A DNA stretch of 64,000 nt from Ashinkailepas kermadecensis (lineage: Eukaryota; Arthropoda; Thecostraca; Neolepadidae), in assembly GCA_034440615.1 (NCBI GenBank), contig JAOTOM010004624.1:62001-126000 (forward strand), written 5' to 3'. The number at the start of each line of letters is the position of its first letter. The first letter of the stretch is position 1. Position numbers and translations under genes: made by a program. The notes beneath the pieces are model-generated. The model was not told where the DNA came from. It worked only from the letters and a program-made list of their open reading frames with translations, and searched no databases. Shown here one piece after another: positions 32,995 through 44,339 of the stretch.

Positions 32995-33045
32995 ATTTGG
33001 GTTTTCGAGCGCGTCGAATACATGGTCATTAACGGCGATAACAAT
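32995..33045 (-). mobile_element. decayed ultra-short hairpin retroposon
   Basis: The plus strand reads TTATTTGGGTTTTCGAGCGC then GTCGAATACATGGTCATTA, which aligns with the reversed tail and loop of the element. The stem is no longer fully paired. Confidence 0.45.
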
Positions 33046-33289
33046 TAGAAGTTGAAAACGTGACACAAGGGCAACGGCAACAATGTGTGCTATGTACTTT
33101 GCGCTTTCAATGCATTCATTGCACTTTATAACATTTCGATCTCAGTCTGGCATGATACCGACCCGTTTCGTAATCATTATAATGTCCACGTGAGCAATTC
33201 TCCAATGTTTACAAACGGTAGCATACATATCATTATTGGTGCATGATTCGCCTTATGCTGACCTTGATGTGAAGCCCAGAGAAGATGTC

Positions 33290-34080
33290 CTAAAATTTAA
33301 AATTAGAAAGGAAGCTGAAGAGTTTTCCGGATTCAACATGAGATTTATCGCCTAAAACTGCTGATAGAGAAGGCGAGATAGATAGGCTCAGTCCCGAAAT
33401 GACGCCCCGCTCCACGGCCAACCCAAGGCGCCAGATTAGGAAGTGACCAACCGTTCTCGCTACACTGCACCTTCGACATAGTGGCTTATTCTTACCACTG
33501 GATAGTTTAAGTACGACACATGCGTAGATGGCATAGCGTAACTTCATCCTCCTTCGTCATACGCGAGCAGGAAGACCGCTTGCCGAGATACGGCTTAATT
33601 GTACGTAATTTATTCGAAACAGGCTCACCCGAATCTCACTTGCCACTTCTTCAACAGAAAAACCCTTGGTAGTTGATACTGGCAGTTATTTATAATGCTA
33701 CGAGAAAGGGAGCCCGCGCCCGCTCGATTGACAGCAGCGTCGGCTTGCTCATTGCCTACGATACCTACGTGGCTCGGAATCGAGCAGAAGTGGACTACTT
33801 TTCCTACCTGGTAAAATAAAGTGAGGCGTCGAACCATAACCGGTACTGAAGCGTTCGTGCGACTAGAACTCCAACGTGCCAGAAGGATGCGCAGCGAGTC
33901 TGAAATAACTGAATCAGTTTTCCAATCGCCGAACTCTAGGAGGGCCAACGCTTCATAAATTGCTACCAGCCCAGGCGTGCACGCGGATGCCAGCCCCGGA
34001 AACATGAAAGAGCCGACAGCCGTGCCGCTTACAAATCAATTTTCGGTTCCACTGATATAAGTCGCAAAGGAGGTGCAGCT
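33290..34080 (-). pseudogene. non-LTR retrotransposon fragment: RNase H domain and C-terminus
   Basis: From about 34050 down to 33628 the minus strand encodes a broken ribonuclease H domain of a LINE ORF2. It includes FVSGTAVGSFMFPGLASACT, LVAIYEALALLEF (RNase H helix with the usual Glu replaced by Gly before LVAIY), VISDSLRIL (catalytic Asp) and SIPSHVGIVGNEQADAAVNR (final motif with Asp). After a frame change, 33547-33290 has a C-x2-C then H pattern (LCRRCSVARTVGHFL) like the C-terminal cysteine region of such proteins. A TGA interrupts the frame just before FVSGT. No reverse transcriptase is attached, so it is a 5'-truncated, dead copy. Confidence 0.8.
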
Positions 34081-34660
34081 GAGGAAGCGCATGACTAAGT
34101 ATTTCTAGTTTCAGAGATGGCGTCGGCGTTCAACAAGGTCACACATTCTCTAGTGCACTCCTTTCGGAATGGGAGGGGGATGCGAGAAACTTGCTCCCAC
34201 TACATCTCGAAAACATACATTTGCCTCCCGGAGTATTCCCCGGAAAGAATATGCTTTCATGCCATCCAACTCCATTTAGGAGAAAATGGAAGTATGTTCT
34301 GGCAGACGTGACTTTTGTTTCACTAAATATCGCACGCAATAATGCACCAACGGAACACGTAAGTCCACATGGACTTGTGGGTTGGGATGGTCAGATACAC
34401 TTTGCACCTTGAACTACTTTGGGTGTTGGATCAATCGAAGTTCAATTTATAACTGATCTTAGTTTATTTGCCCAGTCTCGCCACCACCGTTGTTACCAAC
34501 TTCTTCGCTACGGCATGCAAGTTCAATCTCAGCACAACCATTATTCTAACCTAGTCACTTTTCATGACTGCACGCGCCCATTGTTGTCGCGGTCGTGCTG
34601 TTCACACGGCTTCGGGATTTCTACGCGACCTACACAGAACGTTTCAGCTACCACATACGG

Positions 34661-35860
34661 CGATGATAAAATGTGCTGGAATCGTCCCATTCGGGTTTCA
34701 CCCTCCTCCAAGGGCATTTTTCCCTTTCTCCGCACCCAAAACACGCCTTTCAAATCCAGAAATTCAAGAGTGGTTCATATATTTCGCCACGCCATCCTGG
34801 ACATGTTAATGATGACTTCCGAACAGGAGAAAATACTGGTGCTGCATTAGTGTCATACTCTGGTGTGGCAAGCACGTATCCAAGATTTCGTGCCAGTTTT
34901 CCAATCCAATCCGATATTTCATGTCACTGCAGAGATTGCTGCCATCCACGGTGCGCTACTAAGCATCACCCACCATAAACTACCCAAGGTGGCCATTTGT
35001 TGGGAGTTCAGGTCTACCCCGGAAGCAATATTAAAATACCACAATATCTCTCATCATATTGCATGTGGTATCCAAGCAATACCGCGCACCTTTTTAAACG
35101 TCGATAACCATTTTCTGCGAGTACCCACCCGGCTGCGGTGAGTACCCGGCTTTCCCGACTGCGGGGCAGTCGGGAACGAAAAAGCTGATATATTAGCAAA
35201 ATATAGTCTAACATTTCCACTTCTCCATGCTTGTTCATTTTCGCTTCCCGACTCGCTTCCAATGCTGAACTTCCCGCAGCGGTCCGACCTTCAGAAGCAT
35301 GGGGAACAATCCCCTGTTCCCCATTAAACGCAATGTGTAGCATTGGCCGACCGGACAACAGAAGTACCGATTGTTTGAAATGGTTTCGGCACGACTCAGA
35401 TTGGGCCATAACATTTGATCCATACAATACCACCAATTGCCATTCGATCACCAAAAGCGATCCCATTTGCAAGCGAACACTTACTACGCTTACTAAGCTC
35501 TACTTACTATGGAACATTTTCTGCTACTCCGTCCACTCCTGGTTCCACGCAGGCTGTCCCTGCAAGAAGTTGCTGCCCGCAGGCAAACAATGACTTAATT
35601 GAAAACAATCCTGCCTGGCAAATATTACCCAGATCTACTAGAGTATCTTTCCACCTATCTCACGGCTTCCAATCTGATCACCAGCATTTAGGCCGATTAG
35701 GTTTTTACCTGTACACATTTTTTTGCGAATCGTATACTGGGATTTCCCAAGAGACGTTACGAGGAGAATATTTCATCTGGTTTATACGTACTCAGGATTG
35801 TCTTCTGTGTCGTTTCTCGTACACAAATTGAAGGTGCTTACAATTTGTCTTTGTTGCGCT
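34661..35860 (+). pseudogene. second non-LTR retrotransposon RNase H fragment, opposite strand
   Basis: Pieces of an RNase H domain occur in changing plus-strand frames: FRTGENTGAALVSYSGVAST (34817 onward), FHVTAEIAAIHGALLSITHH (34917 onward, with the conserved Glu of TAE), then VGNEKADILAKYSLTFP near 35169 with the conserved Asp. The expected Asp-Ser motif between them is lost (WEFRSTPEAI). Downstream, QDCLLCRFSYTN ends the remnant near 35831. Multiple frameshifts and stops mark it as an old pseudogene. It is more decayed than the minus-strand fragment at 33.3-34.1 kb and is probably a different LINE lineage. Confidence 0.72.
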
Positions 35861-36830
35861 ATGTCGGGAAACATAGCACGGACCCCGCCAGGGTGACCAG
35901 ACCGAGTGTGCGTTGCTGCCATTGCCTGCGATACCCTGGGCTGACTGATCTTTGGTGGGTGTGCTGTGCCCCCCCCCCCCCAGCCAGTCTGCTGTCACTC
36001 ATGAGCCGGATTAGCTTTCGCCTTATCGCCTCTTTTTTATTTTGCCTTCAGGGTAACTTTGCATTGCTGGACAACTATTGGCCGTTACAGTACATTTCCC
36101 TATCAGGCAGACTGGCAATAAGCCATCGGCAGCTCCAAAATGAAGAAAACAAGCGGTGATGATTGCTGCACCGTTTCCCAACGTCAACGGTTTTTGGGGG
36201 TGGTCCGAGGGAAAACAAATATATTATGAAACACGCCAAACCACAAAGGCATCAGTTGGCTATTTCGAACACTCATAGGTAGGGTGGCATGGAAAATATT
36301 GGCTGACTTTCTTTTCGCACGGAAATCTACTTCTATCCTTGTTCTTCGACACCAGTTAACGCTTGAAGACACGCCGTATATAACCGCAATAGTGATTCAA
36401 ATAGATGTCCCAACGGCGGCGTATTGTATTTTCTGAAGTTCACAACTTCTAACGTTCATAATTCCCAAACTGGAAGCTAACTCCCAAAAATTGGAAGTTA
36501 ACTTTGAAAACAGCCCGGATAGGCGTTCACATTTTCTAAGGTACATAATTTATAACTTAGAAGTCAATTTTCAAAACTTGAAAGCCAGCTTCCAACTTGG
36601 AAGCTCAAAATACCGCGTAATAAGTTGTGAACTTATGAAAATACGAACGTCCCCGTTTCAACATGGAACTTTGACTCGAAACGATCCAGCAATTCGTGCC
36701 GAACTACAGCGGGCTGTTCAGATAGGTCCAGCGGCCGCGCTCTGCCCGCCGGACGCGTGCGTGGTGCGGAGGCACGACACGACTAAGCCACCGCACCTCA
36801 AGGACCGAACAGCTTGTCTTGAGTGTTAAT
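35861..36830. other. unannotated stretch
   Basis: A run of 14 C lies near 35970. Around 36430-36620, AACTTCCAA/TTGGAAGTT-type short inverted motifs recur (TTGGAAGTTAACTTTGAAAA). No gene recognised. Confidence 0.45.
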
Positions 36831-37719
36831 TACCCCGTTTACATGAGCAGGTCAGCCGTAAACGGAAATTTCCGATCCGGTCGATTCGCAAAAGTTCCGA
36901 TCGCGCGGCCCATTTACAAGAACAAGGCAGTCACTTAATCGGATTTTTGCGATTTGACGGCTGACGCAATGTGGTGAAAAGTGCCGAATATTTGGCGCAT
37001 TTTTGCGCTTCTGACGCACCTGCTTCGAGTAACGGCGTACACAGGCACAAGGTATCATCAATGATCCACGTAGTTAGAGGTTGTTGGGCAGAGATATAGG
37101 GAATCTGTGAATTCGAAGGATTCACGTAGCCGATGACACGCTATCGATGACAACATAGCCCTTTCTTCTTCGTGAATCAAATGGTGCATTGTTTCCAGGC
37201 CAGACTATGTTATATAGTATAGGTTCCAGACTATGTAATAGTGCATTGTTCCAGACTGTGCAACAGTGAAATATACAGGGTAAATCAAGTTCACTACGCA
37301 ATCCAAGAGATAAATCAGCAAAACCCAAACGCTGTCAAAAATCCACAAGTTGAACACTCCACCACATCGTAAAACTCACGATTGCGGCACGCACTCATAA
37401 CGTGACGTCTCAGCGCCGCTTCCAGCTGTTATGTGTCTGATTTGTGTGTTTTATCACAAGGTTTGCAATTAGAATTAAGAACAAGACGTATACTTTTCAT
37501 AATTACCATAAATTTACTCAAAACTTGGCAGAGAATAGCTTCAAGAAGTGTCATAATCCATGCAGCCATGCCGTTATTTGCGCATAGTTGGCGCTTATCG
37601 CAAACTTCCACCTACCGAGACGTAAATTTGCGTCAAGCTTTTGGCATGTTTTGCTACGCAAAAGCCCGTTTACACGAGCATTATTTTCGCAAGTTTTGCT
37701 GCTCATGCAAACGGGGTAA
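36831..37719. mobile_element. 889-bp terminal-inverted-repeat DNA element
   Basis: The left end is TACCCCGTTTACATGAGCAG. The right end read inward is TACCCCGTTTGCATGAGCAG (20 bp, one mismatch). AAT flanks both sides (36828-36830 and 37720-37722), a 3-bp TSD. A 3-bp AT-rich TSD would suit a PIF/Harbinger-like element, but I cannot assign the superfamily from this alone. No transposase frame, so non-autonomous. Its right end is 35 bp from the Top2-like exon A. Confidence 0.75.
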
Positions 37720-37754
37720 ATCACACAGTGGCAGCGGTCCGCCTGCCGCCTCAC

Positions 37755-37858
37755 CATTGAGCTGCTGCTGACTTCTGGCTGCACTGTTCTGCGGCGACTG
37801 CTCGAACTCAGAGTCCGAGTCGCTGATCACCACCGCCTTCGGCTGAGCCTTCCGAACC
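37755..37858 (-). CDS. Top2: internal exon, DNA topoisomerase II-like C-terminal tail (exon A)
   Basis: A minus-strand exon of 104 bp lies between acceptor CTGACCCACCTGCAG and donor AATG|GTGAGG. It takes two bases from the preceding exon (phase 2 in), encodes 34 residues and leaves one base (phase 1 out), which fits the phase-1 start of exon B at 15850. The residues include VRKAQPKAVVISDSDSEFEQ followed by SPQNSAARSQQQLN. As I recall vertebrate TOP2B, SDSDSEF occurs in the same position upstream of its basic KRK..SGSE segment. The serines next to acidic residues look like casein kinase 2 sites. Catalytic domains would be further 5', beyond about 38 kb or outside the window. Another acidic-serine nuclear protein is possible. 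Confidence 0.62.
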
Positions 37859-38727
37859 CTGCAGGTGGGTCAGGTTAAGTCAGGTCACGTCATGCTGCCT
37901 GCCAACCGTATACCGGCAGGTCCGAACGATTGCATTGAGGCCTGGTCTTCGAAGTGGACAACTGGCAACCAAATTTTCACAACTCAACAAATCGCTCGAA
38001 GTTGAACACTTTACAAATATAATATTGTTTTAGACAACAATGACCTATGCAATCCAATTTGAACATTTCATCGGGGAATCGGAGGAGGGGCGAGGGGAAA
38101 ATATGTAAAGTTCTGCCCCCAAAAACGGGCTTCGTCACCCACCCACGCAGCCGCAGCTGTCTACAGCCGCCGCCGGAGTCAACTACTGACGTTTAGTTCG
38201 TGGTGTTCGATATTCCAGCACAACATCGAACGTTGCCGTGAACTCTCGTTCACCGTTAGCTGTTCTCTATTCTTGTGTGCCATTATGTCTGGCACAGGTC
38301 TGCACAAGTGACAAAGGTGACACGACGTGGAGGTAAATAAAGCATCCACAGTAATACACTACAGTTGAAAAGACGGCCGTGCATGCATTGTTGCAGGGCA
38401 CCATATGAATGCATGGTCTAGGTCCTAAAGGACTTGTCGCAGAACAACATCCCATCAGTCTCATTAGTCAGAATGTCATCAGTCTCTGTCTCCCCTGACG
38501 CTCTTGCATGCACTGTTGCAGGGTATCACACAAATGCATGCGCCTACGTCCTGCACGCCTTTGTCGTCAGTCCCTGTCTCTGTCTCCTTTGACGCCCTGA
38601 CCTCTAGCTTTTCTCAGCCTCCACCCTTAACCAAAAGAAGAAAACTTCCTGGCTCGGCCAGAAACTTGTGATTCGCTTCACTCAGTTCATTCAATTACCA
38701 GGTATATTTCATATGCTTATGCTAAAT
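37859..38727. other. unannotated sequence upstream of exon A
   Basis: Contains two related blocks near 38375-38420 and 38505-38560 (CATGCACTGTTGCAGGG then ACACAAATGCATG). No exon with the phase needed to precede exon A was found. Confidence 0.4.
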
Positions 38728-38800
38728 TTGCCGCTCCGGTAGCTCAGTTGGTTAGTGCGCATGCAAAGCCGGATCTGACAGATCAAATCAATGAGCCTGT
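38728..38800 (+). mobile_element. tRNA-like SINE head fragment (TAGCTCAG type)
   Basis: GCTCCGGTAGCTCAGTTGGT is a good tRNA-type A box. No B box follows in the expected place, so this is a truncated SINE head rather than a tRNA gene. Confidence 0.5.
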
Positions 38801-38950
38801 TCCTCAATATCTTTAATATTTTGCAAACAAATCAACAAGATGGAGGGTGAATTGAATTCGTTCGTGAGACTGCGTGCGTTTACTTGCTTTCGCTCGCTCG
38901 CTCACTTCTGTCTGAATTAGTGTGGCAGAATACAACCTGCATCTGCACAC

Positions 38951-39109
38951 GTTGGTTATTGGTTTTACGACACGTCGACCGTTGAGTCATATAGCGTCGC
39001 CAATCTCTCACGCCGATTGGTCGCGGGCGAAGAGTAGCGACAGGTGAGATTCGAACCCACAATTTTTCGATTGTGAGACGAGCATCTAACCCCTAGACCA
39101 CTCGTCCCC
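38951..39109 (-). mobile_element. tRNA-Val-like SINE, full length
   Basis: All parts are present. The TSD is imperfect (CTGCATCTGCAC before, CTGCATCTACAC after), so it is somewhat older than the perfect-TSD copies. Confidence 0.9.
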
Positions 39110-40927
39110 CTGCATCTACACTCGTGCATTCTTAAAGAACAGAATCACAACAGAAACGTAGCCTCTTCTATTTCTGGGCGGCCGTTTTCATACGCACATG
39201 CTTTGGATACTCATCATGCACTACGACGTAATATCATCAAGGACATCTACATATTTCATTTGTTTTCGCGGGTTTCAGTTTGCCATTCAAATCTACCTTG
39301 GGTGCCTACTTACAAAGCGACGGAAAGAAAACGCGGAAGATATGTGGCACTCGCAATTAATGGTAGTCTATCTCGGTGAGACAGAGGACCGGCACCAATT
39401 GTCAGATAAAAACCATTCAACACCAAAGCTCTGCAAAGTCCTGGGATATGAGGCGAATCGTGCCGAATTTAATGACCACTAAAAGTTGCAAATATAAAGA
39501 TTGGAGCGGAAACCATATTATGCAAGAAAATTGTTCCTCTCGCTTTTCACTGTTTCTCTTCATTGCCTACTCTGGCTCCCTGTTGACCTCAGGGAAACAG
39601 GGACTCAATTGAAAACTGTCTGCTGTTTGTCACGCTGAACACACAGACGGTTTGATAAAACAAACACAAGCTTTGAACGCGCGTCGGTCGGCACCGGGAC
39701 ATCCGCCACCGCTTCCCATTTGGCCCGACTCCCGTGAGCCGCTGGGCACGGCCTTCACCTTTGCGCAGGCCGGCCCGCAGCGTGGCACTGCGCACGGCCG
39801 GCGGACGCTCGCGGGCCGTCGACGGCGCCGGTCGAGACGGCCGTGCGGGCGGCACCGGAGCGTCGTTAGCGCGCCGGCCCGCATGTCCGCCCGCAGCTGG
39901 GTATCGCCGAATCGAGCGACGCCACTCGAGAAATGCCACGACAGAACTTCGCCCTCGGCTAGGCTATTGCGAAACTTCCTTACACATCTCGAGCGTAAAA
40001 CAAATTAACAGTGCGTAACGCTACCATTAGGAATTTCATCCATTTTAACGACACAGTCCAGCTTCGAGCCTAGCCTGTGACATATTTATAGATATTGATA
40101 TTAATTCGAGGTAATAACAGATGCAAACAACTGTCGGATACTTGGCCTCAACGGCTTTGTTTGTAGTTTACCTGCTGCGTGGGTTATCTTGTACCCTTTC
40201 GTCAGCTGCACTCTGCACCTGTATGTTCTACTGCTGGACACTCATGTGTTCCAGTAGTTATACCAGGTGGAGCAACGAAAAACGACGTTGTGCCATTTAA
40301 CTGACCCACCTATCTAAGGGGCGTCTATTACCTACCGAACTAGAAGCCAAGAAGGCATGAGTGTAGGAACTGGGAACTGGTGGGCTATGCCCCCCAATTC
40401 TTAGGGGAACCTTAATCATGGACACTACGGGCATTGTACGGAAAGGATAATCCTCGAAAACAATTTGGTTCAACCAATATTTTGAATGCTCCCACGCCCA
40501 CTGGCACGATGCTTTAAACATTGCATGGGCCAGGAAGATATAATTGCATCCTGTCATGCAGTGCCTTGTTTCTGCCATATTCATATACGATACGGAAAAG
40601 TAAAGGCACTGTCAAATGACATTCCGGTGATTTGGTGCAACCATGCTAATTAATGCAAGTGGATACTGTGTAGGACAGCGGGCACGTTTGTAGTTGTTAA
40701 TTATAACATGGCTACAATCAGCCGCATTTTTTTCTCATACGTCTATAGGTGACATTTCATTGAAGGTGATGACTGCACACATTTTGTCAAAGACAACAGT
40801 TCGCACAGCGGGTTTCAAATAAGAATTTGGACAAAACCGGAAAAGACGGACCTTAGATTTAGAAATACATGCTTGACGGAGGTCGTGGCTTCCGCGCTTA
40901 CCTATAAATTTCAACCAGTAGGCTACT
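39110..40927. other. unannotated stretch with a CpG-rich patch
   Basis: 39690-39930 is strongly CpG-rich (GGCCGGCGGACGCTCGCGGG) with stop-free frames on both strands (116-118 codons) but no domain I recognise. It could be a CpG island, an exon or a GC-rich repeat. The rest is unremarkable. Confidence 0.4.
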
Positions 40928-41090
40928 GAAAACCGATGATATACGCGGACTAACGATGGGCGCCAAATTGGCGCCCACTGATAACCGATGGTATACGCGG
41001 ACTAACGATGGGCGCCAAATTGGCGCCCACTGAGAACCGATGGTATACGACGATTAACGATGGGTGCCAAATTGCTTCTCAACTGGCATG
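40928..41090. repeat. ~53-bp tandem repeat carrying a perfect palindrome
   Basis: Three units of AACCGATGGTATACGCGGAC then TAACGATGGGCGCC. The first two each include TGGGCGCCAA and its exact reverse complement around a central A (about 40957-40977 and 41010-41030). The third unit has lost the right half. Confidence 0.88.
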
Positions 41091-41641
41091 ACCAGAGAAT
41101 TCATCAATTTCACCGCGAAATTTGTCTCGCAGTTTGGCTTTTGAAACAAATGATGCTGCAATAGTTATAGTGGGTCAGCGTTTGCAGTATGGTTATGTGA
41201 TTTTGTTAAGGTCGGGCATTCCTTGTCATCCCACCTGTCAACCACATCTCCGCAGTCTTCCCATCCGAGGAGGACCGCGTGGTGCCGTCCCTCAAGCTGC
41301 AGCACTTTACCGGGATAGAGCCGAGAATCATACATCGGCGCATTGAGAATCACGAAAGAAATGCTGACACTGGAACCTGACTTGCTACTTTCTGTTCACC
41401 ACTGACTCCAGGACAAGTCAAAGGTCAGCATTTGCCGAAGAGTCGGGCATCGACAACTTGGACCAAGCCAGGCTGCCACCAGAGTCTATCAGGGACAGTT
41501 CCAAAATAGGCGCCAGGACGTAGCTTGGATTTGCACAAATCTAAGCTGGTAATCGACACTTCATTTGAACTCGTGACAAAACAGGTGTCAGGCCAAGCAC
41601 GAGTCCTCGCCGCTAACACTAAGCGTGACTAAGCGAAGCTA

Positions 41642-41811
41642 GGTTGGTTATTGGTTGGTTATTGGTTTTACGGCACATCGACCGTTGAGTCATATAGCGT
41701 CGCCAATCTCTCACGCCGATTGGTCGCGGGCGAAGAGTAGCGACAGGTGAGACTCGAACCCACAATCTTTCGATTGTGAGACGAACATCTTACCCCTAGA
41801 CCACTCGTCCC
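41642..41811 (-). mobile_element. tRNA-Val-like SINE, full length
   Basis: TSD CTAAGCGAAGCTA at 41629-41641 and 41812-41824 (13 bp, perfect). The tail has an extra GGTTGGTTATT unit, which shows tail-length variation. Confidence 0.93.
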
Positions 41812-42274
41812 CTAAGCGAAGCTAACAACCTGTTGTAAAAAGGTTGCAGTCATGAAGTTCGCACGCCGAAATACAGGAGTCGGAATTATAAATTAGTCCG
41901 TACACGTTCAAGAATGTCTGATTTGCAACAAAAAGTCGTTCGATCACAATCAAGGTCAATGCCCTCTGTTGATTTTGATAGGGTGACCAGCGAGACGGCG
42001 TGGTGAGGGAACATCTGAAAACATATACCAATCATCTGGGCGTATTAAGTGCTGAAAAACACGCAAAAATCATGATTTCGGCATGAACACTCTTGCCCAA
42101 CATGTCCTCAGAAACGACGATGATAGTTCCGTTTCCTAACATGGCCCGTCCATTTTGTCTTGAACTGGACGGTCGGCAACATAATCGTGCGACCATTTCT
42201 GTCCGACATCGGCGCGCCGGCGTGCCCATGTTCCGGTGGTCGCGACAACACCGCCCCGGGGTGCCATGCTGGTA

Positions 42275-43258
42275 TCGACTGCACAGGTCAGGCTGGTATC
42301 GACTAGAGGTCAGGACGGCGAGGGTCGGGCTGGCATCAACTACAGAGGTCAGGACGGCGAGGGTCAGGCTGGCATCGACCAGAGGTCAGGACGGCGAGGG
42401 TCAGGCTGGTATCAACTACACAGGTCAGGACGGCGAGGGTCAGGCTGATATTGACTACACAGGTCAGGACGGCGAGGGTCAGGCTGGTATCGACTAGAGG
42501 TCAGGACGGCGAGGGTCGGGCTGGCATCAACTACAGAGATCAGGACGGCGAGGGTCAGGCTGGCATTGACTAGAGGTCAGGACGGCGAGGGTCAGGCTGG
42601 TATCAACTACACAGGTCAGGACGGCGAGGGTCAGGCTGATATCGACTACAGAGGTCAGGACGGGAGGGTCAGGCTGGCATCAACTACATAGGTCAGGACG
42701 GCGAGGGTCAGGCTGGCATCGACTAGAGGTCAGGACGGCGAGGGTCAGGCTGGTATCAACTACACAGGTCAGGACGGCGAGGGTCAGGCTGGCATCAACT
42801 ACACAGGTCAGGACGACCAGGGTCAGGCTGGTATCAACTACACAGGTCAGGACGGCGAGGGTCAGGCTGATATCGACTACAGAGGTCAGGACGGCGAGGG
42901 TCAGGCTGGCATCAACTACACAGGTCAGGACGGCGAGGGTCGGGCTGGTATCGACTACACAGGTCAGGACGGCGAAGGTCAGGCTGGCATCGACTAGAGG
43001 TCAGGACGGCGAGGGTCAGGCTGGCATCGACTAGAGGTCAGGACGGCGAGGGTCAGGCTGGCATCAACTACACAGGTCAGGACGACGAGGGTCAGGCTCG
43101 TATCAACTACACAGGTCAGGACGGCGAGGTTCAGGCTGGTATCAACTACACAGGTCAGGACGGCGAGGTTCAGGCTGGCATCAACTACACAGGTCAGGAC
43201 GGCGAGGGTCGGGCTGGTATCCACTACAGGTCAGGACGGCGAGGGTCAGGCTGGCATC
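42275..43258. repeat. minisatellite, 39-bp unit
   Basis: About 26 units with CAGGTCAGGACGGCGAGGGT then CAGGCTGGCATCAACTACA. Two main unit types differ by ACTACACAGG versus GACTAGAGG, so lengths alternate between 34 and 39 bp. Confidence 0.95.
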
Positions 43259-43273
43259 AACTACAGGTCAGCC

Positions 43274-43433
43274 GGGGACGAGTGGTCTAGGGGTGAGATG
43301 CTCGTCTCACAATCGAAATGTTGTGGGTTCGAGTCTCACCTGTCGCTACTCTTCGCCCGCGACCAATCGGCGTGAGAGATTGGCGACGCTACGTGACTCA
43401 ACGCTCGACGTGTCGTAAAACCAATAACCAACC
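43274..43433 (+). mobile_element. tRNA-Val-like SINE inserted at the edge of a minisatellite
   Basis: TSD AACTACAGGTCAGCC at 43259-43273 and 43434-43448 (15 bp, perfect), derived from the last minisatellite unit. The insertion postdates the array. Confidence 0.94.
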
Positions 43434-43675
43434 AACTACAGGTCAGCCGGTGCCCACTACGATGTGCCGTCTCGGTCGACTCCAGAGACCAGTTGCAGCT
43501 GAGTGTCTGAGCCGGCAGTCAGTCAGCCGGCACGCCAGCCACCACAGACGGCACGGCTGGCAGACGAGGCTATCAGTACCGGGCACACGACCACAGACAC
43601 GCGCTCAGCCAAATGCCGAGACAAAGACGCATGCAGGCAAATCTTTGATAGCTATGATATACGCAAAGACTAATA

Positions 43676-43705
43676 TATATATATATGTGTGTGTGTGTGT
43701 GCATG
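43676..43705. repeat. (TA)n(TG)n microsatellite
   Basis: ATATATATATATGTGTGTGTG run. Confidence 0.9.
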
Positions 43706-44003
43706 TGTGGCTATTTCCGTGCGTTCGCAAACCCAATTCCTGTACTTGGGAGAAGGTTGATTCTATCGCCTCGAGATGTCGAAAAGTTAACGTCCGACAA
43801 CTCGCACGACAAAGCAAATGCTTTTTTTTGTGTGTGAAGAATCTTCGGCTCCTCGAAAAAGGATAAGTGACAAAGGCAAATTCGGGAACTAAAATAAGTG
43901 GGAAATGGAACACGTTCTATCCTGCTGAATCTCACTTCTCTATGCAATTCTCATCCGTCAGTGTTTAAATTATTACGACGGTTTCGTTCTACTCATGCAC
44001 TGG

Positions 44004-44163
44004 TTGGTTATTGGTTGTATGACACGTCGACCGTTGAGTCATGTAGCGTCGCCAATCTCTCACGCCGATTGGTCGCGGGCGAAGAGTAGTGACAGGTGAG
44101 ACTCGAACCCACAACCTTTCGATTGTGAGACGAGCATCTTACCCCTAGACCACTCGTCCCATA
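44004..44163 (-). mobile_element. tRNA-Val-like SINE, first of a same-site pair
   Basis: Flanked by CTACTCATGCACTGG at 43989-44003 and 44164-44178 (15 bp, perfect). Full length. Confidence 0.94.
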
Positions 44164-44178
44164 CTACTCATGCACTGG

Positions 44179-44339
44179 GGGACGAGTGGTCTATGGGTAA
44201 GATGCTCGTCTCACAATCGAAAGGTTGTGGGTTCGAGTCTCACCTGTCGCTACTCTTCGCCCGCGACCAATCGGCGTGAGAGATTAGCGACGCTATATGA
44301 CTCAACGGTCGACGTGTCGTAAAACCAATAACCAACCAA
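44179..44339 (+). mobile_element. tRNA-Val-like SINE, second of a same-site pair
   Basis: Opposite orientation to its neighbour, with the same 15-mer at 44164-44178 and 44340-44354. The target is therefore present three times around two SINEs. Confidence 0.94.

Noticed and set aside
33290..35860. An intact LINE ORF2
   Set aside because: Only RNase H and C-terminal pieces, with stops and frame changes. No reverse transcriptase or endonuclease motifs nearby.
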